NCBI RefSeq assembly: GCF_020510705.1
Contig: NZ_CP075184.1
Coordinates: forward strand, 3,162,001 to 3,226,000
Reading direction: 5' to 3'
Source: Acidovorax radicis
GTDB lineage: Bacteria > Pseudomonadota > Gammaproteobacteria > Burkholderiales > Burkholderiaceae_C
Length of the DNA: 64,000 nt
Position 1 is the first letter of the stretch; each line of letters opens with the position of its first letter. Of this stretch, positions 16,664 to 24,088 are shown piece after piece. The notes under the pieces are model-generated. The model had not been told where the DNA came from, searched no databases, and was given only the letters and a program-made list of their open reading frames with translations. The translations under genes were made by a program, and so were the position numbers.

Positions 16664-17005
16664 TTGCGCCCCCTTGATCCACTGTTTTTTTTGCTTCGGC
16701 AGGCCGCATGCCTGTTGCTGCTGACGCCGCTGATGGCGCTCGCCCAGGGTCTGGCATCCGCACCGGATGCCGCCAACCCCGATGCCCCTGGAGCCCCGCT
16801 CATTCACCCTGAGATGCCCCCCTTCAAGCAAGGGGACGATGCGCCAGCCCCCAACGCCTGGCGCGAGGCCCACGACGCGGTTGCCGCCTTTCCCCGCGGT
16901 CATGCCGACATCCTGGCGTGGGAGAAGCAGTCTGGCGCCACACCCGCTGCGGCCCCACACCAGCCCATGCACAAACCGATGCACAGGCAAGGGGACACGC
17001 CATGA
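16664..17005 (+). CDS. Small exported protein of the copper cluster, function unknown
   Basis: This ORF of about 113 residues begins at a TTG (16664) preceded by GGAG 6 nt upstream; an in-frame start further upstream (16616) has no such site. The N-terminus is a signal peptide (LLRQAACLLLLTPLMALAQG). The mature part is Pro/Ala-rich and ends in a His/Met-rich tail (PHQPMHKPMHRQG), suggesting metal binding. Its stop overlaps the ATG of the outer-membrane factor gene (ATGA), so the two are coupled. No family is recognised. Confidence 0.6.
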   Translation: MRPLDPLFFLLRQAACLLLLTPLMALAQGLASAPDAANPDAPGAPLIHPEMPPFKQGDDAPAPNAWREAHDAVAAFPRGHADILAWEKQSGATPAAAPHQPMHKPMHRQGDTP

Positions 17006-18429
17006 CCACCGCACGCCGACTCTCGCTACTGGCCACCGCCGCCCTGCTGGCCGGCTGCGCCAGCGTCTCGCCCGACGGCCTGCGCGGCGACGTGACTGCA
17101 CTGACGGCAGGCCGTACCGCCGGTGTGCCACAGGCCGCCCTGCCCGCCATGGCCCCCGCCGCCCGCGCGCAAGCGCAACAGTCCATCGACCACTGGCTGG
17201 CCCAGCCCCTCACGCAAGACGCCGCCGTGCACATCGCCCTGCTCAACAACCCAGGCTTGCTGGCCCGGCTGGCCGCGCTGGGCGTGGCCGATGCCGAGCG
17301 CGTGCAGGCCATCACGCTGCCCAACCCGCACCTGACCCTGGGGCGCTTCACCACCAGCCAGGAACGTGAGATGGAGCGCACCCTGGCCTTTGGCCTGCTG
17401 GACCTCATCACCCTGCCCTGGCGCACGGCGCGGCAGGCCGAGCGCCTGCAGATCGCCACGCTGCAAACCGCGCAGGACGTGGTCACGCTCGCCGCCGACA
17501 CCCGCCGCGCCTGGCTGCGTGCCGTGGCGGCCGAGCAGGTGGCTGCCACACACGAGCGCATGGTCGAAGCCGCCGAGGCCGGGGCCGAACTGGCCCGCCG
17601 CATGGCCCAGGTGGGCAACTGGAGCCGCCTGCAGCAGGCCCGCGAGCAGGTCGTGCTGCACGAGGCCACCCGCCAGCGCGCGCGTGCCCAGTTGGCCGCC
17701 GCCACCGAGCGCGAACAGCTCAACCGCCGCATGGGCCTGTGGGGGCAACAAACCCAATACCAGCTGGCCAACCAGCTGCCACCGCTGCCCGCTGCCGCCT
17801 TGCCCGCCGACGGCATCGAAGCCACGGCCTTGCGCGAGCGGCTGGATGTGCAGGCGGCCCGCCGCCAACTCGACACCCAGGCCACGCGCCAAGGCTGGAG
17901 CCGCGCGGGCGCCGTGTTTGGCGACATCGGCCTGGCGTACAGCCGCAACACCACCACCGAACGCGCCACCGGCAGCAGCGACATCAAGCGCGGCTGGGAG
18001 ATCGACCTGCCCCTGCCCTTGTTCGACTGGGGCGGTGCCGCCCGCACCCGTGCGCAGGCCGAGGTAGAGCAAAGCGCCGCCCAGCTGCAAGACACCGCCG
18101 TGCGCGCCCGCAGCGAGGTGCGCGCCGCCTGGCTCACCTACCGCACGGCCCTCGACCTGGCCCGCCAGCAGCAGGCTGAAGTAGTGCCCCTGCGCCAGCT
18201 CATCGCCCAGGAGACCACGCTGCGCTACAACGGCATGCTGGCCAGCGTGTGGGACATGCTGACCGAAGCGCGCAACAGCACCCAGGCCGTGGCCAACGCC
18301 ATCGAAGCGCAGCGCGACTTCTGGCTGGCCGAGACCGACCTGCAACTTGCGCTGACGGGCACCTCGCCCGGCGCACTGCAGGGCCTCACCTCTGGCGCCG
18401 CTGCCTCCACCACCCCACAAGGCCACTGA
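17002..18429 (+). CDS. TolC/CusC-like outer-membrane efflux lipoprotein
   Basis: This 475-residue protein has a signal sequence ending in a lipobox (LLATAALLAGCAS), so it is lipid-anchored in the outer membrane. It has two long helical repeats of the outer-membrane efflux protein type (for example AVHIALLNNPGLLARLAALG with the conserved LLNNP, and later EVRAAWLTYRTALDLARQQ with LRYNGMLASVWDML). Such proteins form the exit duct for metal efflux. Here it is encoded with periplasmic copper proteins but no RND pump or adaptor gene is adjacent. It is coupled to the small gene upstream. Confidence 0.87.
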   Translation: MTTARRLSLLATAALLAGCASVSPDGLRGDVTALTAGRTAGVPQAALPAMAPAARAQAQQSIDHWLAQPLTQDAAVHIALLNNPGLLARLAALGVADAERVQAITLPNPHLTLGRFTTSQEREMERTLAFGLLDLITLPWRTARQAERLQIATLQTAQDVVTLAADTRRAWLRAVAAEQVAATHERMVEAAEAGAELARRMAQVGNWSRLQQAREQVVLHEATRQRARAQLAAATEREQLNRRMGLWGQQTQYQLANQLPPLPAAALPADGIEATALRERLDVQAARRQLDTQATRQGWSRAGAVFGDIGLAYSRNTTTERATGSSDIKRGWEIDLPLPLFDWGGAARTRAQAEVEQSAAQLQDTAVRARSEVRAAWLTYRTALDLARQQQAEVVPLRQLIAQETTLRYNGMLASVWDMLTEARNSTQAVANAIEAQRDFWLAETDLQLALTGTSPGALQGLTSGAAASTTPQGH

Positions 18430-18430
18430 C

Positions 18431-19825
18431 ATGAACCGCCGCAATTTCTTCTCTGGCGCCGCCACGGCCGTGGCTGCAGCCTCCGTCAGCCGCGTGGCCC
18501 TGGCCGCGCTGCCCGAGCCCGCCACACAGTCCAGCGCCGACACCGCGCCACCGCTGCACCCGCCCACCGGCCGCCCCTACAACCCCGTGGTCACCCTGAA
18601 CGGCTGGACCGCCCCCTGGCGCATGAACGCGGGCGTCAAGGAATTCCACCTGGTGGCCGAGCCCGTGGTGCGTGAGGTGGCGCCCGGCTTCATGGTCAAC
18701 ATGTGGGGCTACAACGGCCAGAGCCCCGGCCCCACCATCGAGGTGGTCGAGGGCGACCGCGTGCGCATCTTTGTCACCAACCGCCTGCCCGAGCACACCA
18801 CCATCCACTGGCACGGCCAGCGCCTGCCCAACGGCATGGACGGCGTGGGCGGCCTCACCCAGCCCGCCATCCAGCCCGGCAAGACCTTCGTGTACGAGTT
18901 TGTGGCGCGCCGCCCCGGCACCTTCATGTACCACCCACATGCCGACGAGATGGTGCAGATGGCCATGGGCATGATGGGCCTGTGGATCACCCACCCGAAT
19001 GTGGGCAAGGGGGCCACGCACCCGCACATCGCCAAGGTGCAGCGCGACTACGCCTTTTTGCTGAACGCCTTTGACGTGGAGCCCGGCAGCATGACCCCCA
19101 AGGTCAACACCATGCTGGACCACAACATCTGGTGCTGGAACAGCCGCGTGTTCCCCGCCATCAGCCCACTGGTGGCCCGCCAGGGCGAGCGCGTGCGCAT
19201 CCGTGTGGGCAACCTCACCATGACCAACCACCCCATCCACCTGCACGGCCACGAATTTGAAGTGACCGGCACCGACGGCGGCCCCGTGCCCAAAAGCGCG
19301 CGCTGGCCCGAGGTGACCACCGACGTGGCGGTGGGGCAGATGCGGCAGATCGAGCTGATTGCCGACGAGCCAGGCGACTGGGCCCTGCACTGCCACAAGA
19401 GCCACCACACCATGGGCGCCATGGGCCACAGCGTGCCCACCATGATCGGCGTGGACCACCGTGGCCTGGTGGGCAAGATCCAGAAGATCGTGCCCGACTA
19501 CATGGTGATGGGTGAGCGCGGCATGGCCGACATGGGTGCCATGGAGATGCCGCTGCCCGACAACACCTTCCCCATGATGACCGGCACCGGGCCCTTTGGC
19601 CCGCTGGAGATGGGCGGCATGTTCACCACCCTCAAGGTGCGTGCCGACCAGCCCGCAGGCAGCTACGCCGACCCCGGCGACTTCAAGCAGCCAAGCGGCA
19701 ACCAGGCCTATGAATGGCAAGGCGCAGCAGCCAACACCCCGCGCCCAGTGCGCACCGACACCCCAGGCACCGCCCCCGGTGCGGCCAGCGCACGCAAGCC
19801 CGCCACCGGCACGCACCAACACTGA
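18431..19825 (+). CDS. Multicopper oxidase, Tat-exported (CopA/PcoA-like)
   Basis: This 464-residue protein starts with a twin-arginine signal (NRRNFFSGAATAVAAASVSR), so it is exported folded. All four copper-ligand blocks are present: TTIHWHGQ, FMYHPHADEM, HPIHLHGHEF and ALHCHKSHHTMGAMG, the last supplying the type 1 Cys, His and Met ligands. It should oxidise Cu(I) to less toxic Cu(II) in the periplasm or act as a laccase-like oxidase. A His/Met-rich region near the end (YMVMGERGMADMGAMEMPLP) may bind extra copper. The gene follows the outer-membrane factor with no gap. Confidence 0.9.
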   Translation: MNRRNFFSGAATAVAAASVSRVALAALPEPATQSSADTAPPLHPPTGRPYNPVVTLNGWTAPWRMNAGVKEFHLVAEPVVREVAPGFMVNMWGYNGQSPGPTIEVVEGDRVRIFVTNRLPEHTTIHWHGQRLPNGMDGVGGLTQPAIQPGKTFVYEFVARRPGTFMYHPHADEMVQMAMGMMGLWITHPNVGKGATHPHIAKVQRDYAFLLNAFDVEPGSMTPKVNTMLDHNIWCWNSRVFPAISPLVARQGERVRIRVGNLTMTNHPIHLHGHEFEVTGTDGGPVPKSARWPEVTTDVAVGQMRQIELIADEPGDWALHCHKSHHTMGAMGHSVPTMIGVDHRGLVGKIQKIVPDYMVMGERGMADMGAMEMPLPDNTFPMMTGTGPFGPLEMGGMFTTLKVRADQPAGSYADPGDFKQPSGNQAYEWQGAAANTPRPVRTDTPGTAPGAASARKPATGTHQH

Positions 19826-19838
19826 ACAAGGACCCTCC

Positions 19839-20336
19839 ATGAAAACTATCAAATTCATAGCTGCTTGCGCTTTATTCATAAGCGCTACCGCCTCTTTTGG
19901 CCATGAATCCATGCCCCACCATGCCGCTGGCGCCCCCGTGGCCAAGGAGCAAAAGGACTGGGGCATTGCGGGCGACGCCAAGGCCGTGCGCCGCACCATC
20001 ACCTTGCGCATGGGCGACGACATGCGCTTTATGCCGAGCCAGATCGAAGTGCACGAAGGCGACACCGTGCGCCTGCGTGCCGAAAACAAGGGCAAGGTGC
20101 TGCACGAAATCGTGCTGGGCACCAAAGCCGAACTCGACCAGCATGCGCAGTTGATGCAGAAGTTTCCCGACATGGAGCACGACGCCCCCTACATGGCCCA
20201 TGTGCGCGCAGGCCAGCGCGGCGACATCGTCTGGCACTTCAACCGCCCTGGCACTTTTGACTTTGCCTGCCTGATCCCCGGCCACTACGAGGCCGGCATG
20301 ACCGGAACCATCACCGTGCGGCCGCGCAATCGCTGA
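19839..20336 (+). CDS. Exported cupredoxin (blue copper protein)
   Basis: This 165-residue protein has a signal peptide followed by a plastocyanin/azurin-like domain. The copper ligands are recognisable: His in KVLHEIVLG and the C-terminal FACLIPGHYEAGM loop giving Cys, His and Met. It probably receives or carries copper in the periplasm together with the multicopper oxidase. The signal peptide (FIAACALFISATASFG) is encoded by a copy of the dispersed palindromic repeat (19846-19887), so this region of the gene is repeat-derived. AGGA lies just upstream of ATG 19839. Confidence 0.87.
   Translation: MKTIKFIAACALFISATASFGHESMPHHAAGAPVAKEQKDWGIAGDAKAVRRTITLRMGDDMRFMPSQIEVHEGDTVRLRAENKGKVLHEIVLGTKAELDQHAQLMQKFPDMEHDAPYMAHVRAGQRGDIVWHFNRPGTFDFACLIPGHYEAGMTGTITVRPRNR
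19846..19887. repeat. Dispersed palindromic repeat, copy 3, inside the cupredoxin signal peptide
   Basis: It reads CTATCAAATTCATAGCTGCTT then GCGCTTTATTCATAAGCGCTA. It lies in frame within codons 3-17 of the cupredoxin gene and shares the TGCGCTTTATTCATAAGCGC core exactly with copy 1 (11439-11476). Confidence 0.85.
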
Positions 20337-20389
20337 CCTGCCAACGCAAGTGGCTCACAAGTTGCACTATTGACTCGAAGGACTCCACC

Positions 20390-20920
20390 ATGTTCAGAAC
20401 CCCTGATTCTTCCTCCGCCCCCGCCGCAACCCACAGAGGCCTGAGCCGCCGCCACCTGCTGATGGCCGCACTGCCCCTGGCCGGCGCAACCCTGCTCGCG
20501 CCGCGCCTGGTGCGCGCCGCCACCAGCACCCCCGTCGAAGTCTGGAAAGACCCCAGCTGCGGCTGCTGCCATGACTGGATCGCGCACATGGAGGCCAATG
20601 GTTTCCGCATCACCATCCACGACACCGGCAACAATGCGGTGCGCGCACGCCTGGGCCTGCCGCAAAAACTCGGGTCGTGCCATACCGCACTGGTGGGCGG
20701 CTACCTCGTCGAAGGCCATGTGCCCGCCAGCGACGTGCGCGCGCTGCTGCAGCAAAAGCCCAAGGCGCTGGGCCTCACGGTGCCCGGTATGCCCGTGGGT
20801 TCGCCCGGCATGGACGGCGCGGTGTACGGCAACCGCCGCGACCCTTACGACGTGCTGCTGGTGGCTCGCGATGGCAGCACCCGCATCTTCAAGAGCTACA
20901 ACCAGAAGGCCTCGTCATGA
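20390..20920 (+). CDS. DUF411 copper-associated protein with Tat-type signal
   Basis: This 176-residue protein has a twin-arginine-like signal (LSRRHLLMAALPLAGATLL) and then the DUF411 domain. The WKDPSCGCCHDWIAHMEANG motif carries the CxCC cluster, followed by a second Cys in LGSCHTALVGGYLVEGHVPA. DUF411 proteins accompany copper-resistance genes and are thought to bind copper in the periplasm. The start is the ATG at 20390. Its stop overlaps the start of the CusF-like gene (ATGA). Confidence 0.87.
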   Translation: MFRTPDSSSAPAATHRGLSRRHLLMAALPLAGATLLAPRLVRAATSTPVEVWKDPSCGCCHDWIAHMEANGFRITIHDTGNNAVRARLGLPQKLGSCHTALVGGYLVEGHVPASDVRALLQQKPKALGLTVPGMPVGSPGMDGAVYGNRRDPYDVLLVARDGSTRIFKSYNQKASS

Positions 20921-21309
20921 AAACACTTGTCTCCCCCCTTTGGGCTCTGGTGCTGGCCGGTGCCATGGGCCCCGCTTTGGCGCAGACGCAGGCACCGGCC
21001 GACGCACACGATAGCCACCATCCCAGCGAGCCCGCCGCTGTCACGCCGCCACCACAGGCCGCAGGCAATGAAGCCAGCGCCATGACCGAACTGAGCCAAG
21101 GCGAAATCATCCGCTGGGATCCGCGCACGCTCAAGGTCACGCTGCGCCATGGCGAGATCAAAAACCTGGGCATGCCGCCCATGACCATGGTGTTCCGCGT
21201 GAACGACGCCAGCATGCTCGCGCCCTTCCGGCCCGGCGATACGGTGCGCTTTCGCGTAGAGCGGCAAGCTGTCGGGTATGTCATCACCCGCATGGAAGCC
21301 GCACGCTAA
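20917..21309 (+). CDS. CusF-like periplasmic copper-binding protein
   Basis: This 130-residue protein has a cleavable signal (LWALVLAGAMGPALAQT) and a C-terminal OB-fold-like CusF domain: GEIIRWDPRTLKVTLRHGEI, then NLGMPPMTMVFRV, where the Trp, His and Met residues fit the Cu(I)/Ag(I) site of CusF. It ends with AVGYVITRMEAAR. CusF normally hands copper to a CusCBA pump. A CusC-like protein is encoded upstream, but CusA and CusB are not in this window. It is coupled to the DUF411 gene and is the last gene of the cluster. Confidence 0.88.
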   Translation: MKTLVSPLWALVLAGAMGPALAQTQAPADAHDSHHPSEPAAVTPPPQAAGNEASAMTELSQGEIIRWDPRTLKVTLRHGEIKNLGMPPMTMVFRVNDASMLAPFRPGDTVRFRVERQAVGYVITRMEAAR

Positions 21310-21474
21310 AGCCCCACACGGCCGCATCCCGCCCTCGGCCCGTCTCTGTGCGCGGCACTCAGCGGCCGCATGGCGAATAGTTTGCCGTTGAGAAGAAAGA
21401 TGCGCGAGCGCCGAGAGCGTGGCAACACGGGGCCTTCCTGCCTGCCCCAGCGCCGCGCACCATAATCACCGGCC

Positions 21475-22491
21475 ATGAGTTCTCAACACGTTCTGGCCGG
21501 CAACGCTGGCAGCATCACCCGCGTGGCGGGCATTGAGGTGGGCCACTTCACCGAAACCCGCCGCCCCACCGGCTGCACCGTCATCATCACCCGCGAAGGC
21601 GCGGTGGCAGGCGTGGATGTGCGCGGCGCCGCTCCGGGCACGCGCGAGACGGACCTACTCAACCCCTCCAACCTGGTGGACAAGGTGCACGCCATCATGC
21701 TGGCCGGCGGAAGTGCCTGGGGGCTGGACGCCGCCACCGGCGCCGTGCGCTGGCTCGAAGAGCGTGGCGTAGGTTTTGATGTGGCCGTGGGGCGCCTGCC
21801 CATCGTGCCTGCGGCCGTGCTGTTCGACCTGCTGGTGGGCGACATGCGCATACGCCCCGATGCCGCGGCAGGCTACGCGGCGTGCGACGCAGCATCCACC
21901 GACGACCCGGCCGAGGGCAACGTGGGGGCAGGCACTGGCGCCGCCCTGGGCAAGATTTTTGGCATCCAGCGGGCCATGAAAGGCGGCATCGGCACGGCGT
22001 CGATCACGGTGGACGGTGTGACTGTGGGGGCCCTCATTGCCTGCAATGCCCTGGGCGACGTGATCGACCCCGACACTGCCCAGGTGATTGCTGGCGCCCG
22101 CACCGACGACGGCCTGCACTTGCGCGACACGCGCCGCGCGCTGCTGCGCGGCGACCTACCCCAGCCCCTGCTGGCAGGCACCAACACCACCATCGGCGTC
22201 GTGGCCACGGATGCCGTCATTACCAAGGTGCAGGCCCACCGCCTGGCCGTGGCGGCACATGACGGCCTGGCCCGCAGCATCAACCCGGTGCACACCATGT
22301 CCGACGGCGACACCCTTTTTTGCCTGGGCACGGGCCGTGCGGGCAAAAGTGTGGGCATGATGGTGCTGGCCACCATGGCAGCAGAAGCCACCGCCATTGC
22401 CACCGCCCGCGCTGCGCGAGCGGCCCGTTCGCTCACCACCGCTGAAGGGTTGTATTTGCCCGCCATCAGCGATATGAAGCAGGTGCTGTAA
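21475..22491 (+). CDS. P1 family peptidase (DmpA/BapA-like)
   Basis: This 338-residue protein matches the P1 peptidase (DmpA/aminopeptidase-type) family: GIEVGHFTETRRPTGCTVI at the N-terminus, a central GNVGAGTGAALGKIFG glycine motif, and a possible self-processing region GTNTTIGVVATDA. Members are Ntn-hydrolase-like enzymes that cleave themselves into two chains and act on small or beta-amino peptides; the substrate here is unknown. It stands alone with about 165 bp of upstream sequence and no signal peptide, so it is probably cytosolic. Confidence 0.85.
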   Translation: MSSQHVLAGNAGSITRVAGIEVGHFTETRRPTGCTVIITREGAVAGVDVRGAAPGTRETDLLNPSNLVDKVHAIMLAGGSAWGLDAATGAVRWLEERGVGFDVAVGRLPIVPAAVLFDLLVGDMRIRPDAAAGYAACDAASTDDPAEGNVGAGTGAALGKIFGIQRAMKGGIGTASITVDGVTVGALIACNALGDVIDPDTAQVIAGARTDDGLHLRDTRRALLRGDLPQPLLAGTNTTIGVVATDAVITKVQAHRLAVAAHDGLARSINPVHTMSDGDTLFCLGTGRAGKSVGMMVLATMAAEATAIATARAARAARSLTTAEGLYLPAISDMKQVL

Positions 22492-22663
22492 CGGCGCAGG
22501 CCTAGCGGACGCAACGGCTCTGAGCGAGGTGTTCGTCGGCATCCACACATGCCAAGTACACGCAGCCCCACGATCCTGCAACCCGCACGCCCTCGCTACC
22601 TTCTCGTCCGTTGCCATCGTCCGGTTTTGTCGCCCGCCTGCCCCTTTTTTTTGCCCGTCCTCT

Positions 22664-23986
22664 ATGTCCCAGGCTCTACGCAACACCCTGCTCTCTTTGC
22701 GCGATTTGATCGTGTCTGCCGGCCCACTGGCTTTTGTGGGCGTGGCTGTGCTTGTGCTCGCGTACTGGTGGCTCAACCCCAACCCACCCAAGACCGTCAC
22801 CCTTGCCACGGGCCCTGCGCAGAGCGCGTATGAAGAATTTGGAAAGCGCTACCAGAAGGCGCTGGCGGTTGAAGGCATTGAGGTGAAACTATTGCCCAGC
22901 GAAGGTTCGTCGGCCAATCTGCAACTGCTGCGCGAAGGCAAGGCCGATGTCGCTTTTGTCCAAGGGGGCACGGCCGAACTGATGCCGGACGATCACGACG
23001 AACTGGTGTCTCTGGGCAGCCTTTTTGTGGAGCCCGTGTGGGTTTTTTACCGCACCGATACGGCCTGGAGGCAGCACAAGGTCAACCGCCTGGACAGCTT
23101 GCGCCAACTGCGGGGCTGGCGTGTCAACGTGGGATCAGAAGGCAGCGGGGTGCCCACGCTCATGGAGCGCTTGCTGGAAGCCAACAAGGTGGAGCCCGGC
23201 GCCGTGAAAATCTCCCAGCTGGAGCAGACCCCAGCCACCGTGGACTTCCTGGCGGGCAAGCTCGACGCCATTGTGTTCGCATCGGCCCCCGAATCACTGA
23301 TGGTGCAGATGCTGCTGCAGACACCGGGCGTGCAATTGCTGGACTTTGCACAGCACGAGGCCTATACGCGGAGGTTTCCATTTCTCACGCCCGTCACGCT
23401 GCCGCGCGGCGTGGTGGACCTGGCAACCAACGTGCCTGCTCGGGATGTCCGGCTGGTGGCACCCACCACCTCGCTGCTGGCACGCGAAGGCACACACCCC
23501 GCGCTGCTGACCTTATTCGCACAAAACGCACAAAAACTGCACAGCGGCGCAGGCTGGTTCAACCGGGCACGCGAGTTCCCCAACACGCGGGGCAGCGAGC
23601 TACCGATTGCCAAGGAAGGCGACCGCGCCATGAACGAGCCCGTGCCCATGCTGCAGCGCTACCTGCCGTTCTGGCTGGCCAACCTGATCGAACGCATGTG
23701 GCTGGTGCTGGGCATCTTGCTGGCCATCATGCTGCCGCTGTCGCGCATCGTGCCCCCTCTGTACCAGTTCCGGGTGCGCTCGCGCGTGTTCCGCTGGTAT
23801 GGGCGACTGCGGGAGATTGAGATCGACATGGAAAAGGGGATGGCGCCGCCCGCAGAACTCATCAAGGCGCTGGATGCACTGGAGGCGCAGGCCGAGAAGG
23901 TCACCGTACCGCTGTCGTATGCCGACGAGTTGTACGCGTTGCGCAACCACATCCATCTGGTGCGCAAAAAGCTGCTGCGCACGTGA
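22664..23986 (+). CDS. TAXI-family substrate-binding membrane protein
   Basis: This 440-residue protein has an N-terminal transmembrane segment (AGPLAFVGVAVLVLAYWWL), a periplasmic TAXI (TRAP-associated extracytoplasmic immunogenic) binding domain starting KTVTLATGPAQSAYEEFG with the hallmark AFVQGG, and a second hydrophobic segment near residue 345 (WLVLGILLAIMLPLSRI) followed by a charged, helical cytosolic tail. It therefore spans the membrane rather than being a free binding protein. No TRAP permease gene is adjacent. ATG 22664 is chosen because upstream in-frame sequence has no features. Confidence 0.85.
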   Translation: MSQALRNTLLSLRDLIVSAGPLAFVGVAVLVLAYWWLNPNPPKTVTLATGPAQSAYEEFGKRYQKALAVEGIEVKLLPSEGSSANLQLLREGKADVAFVQGGTAELMPDDHDELVSLGSLFVEPVWVFYRTDTAWRQHKVNRLDSLRQLRGWRVNVGSEGSGVPTLMERLLEANKVEPGAVKISQLEQTPATVDFLAGKLDAIVFASAPESLMVQMLLQTPGVQLLDFAQHEAYTRRFPFLTPVTLPRGVVDLATNVPARDVRLVAPTTSLLAREGTHPALLTLFAQNAQKLHSGAGWFNRAREFPNTRGSELPIAKEGDRAMNEPVPMLQRYLPFWLANLIERMWLVLGILLAIMLPLSRIVPPLYQFRVRSRVFRWYGRLREIEIDMEKGMAPPAELIKALDALEAQAEKVTVPLSYADELYALRNHIHLVRKKLLRT

Positions 23987-24088
23987 CACAGGAAATATAG
24001 AAAAAACCCCGCCCCAAGCGCACCGAGCCGGCGTTTCACGCGTGCGGCACGGGATCAGCGCCAGCGGGGCGCCGCAGCAACGCCAATA

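Noticed and set aside
18386..20173. Minus-strand open frame of almost 600 codons across the multicopper oxidase and cupredoxin genes
   Set aside because: It is antisense to clearly functional copper genes; the His/Gly/Val-rich translation is a codon-bias shadow.
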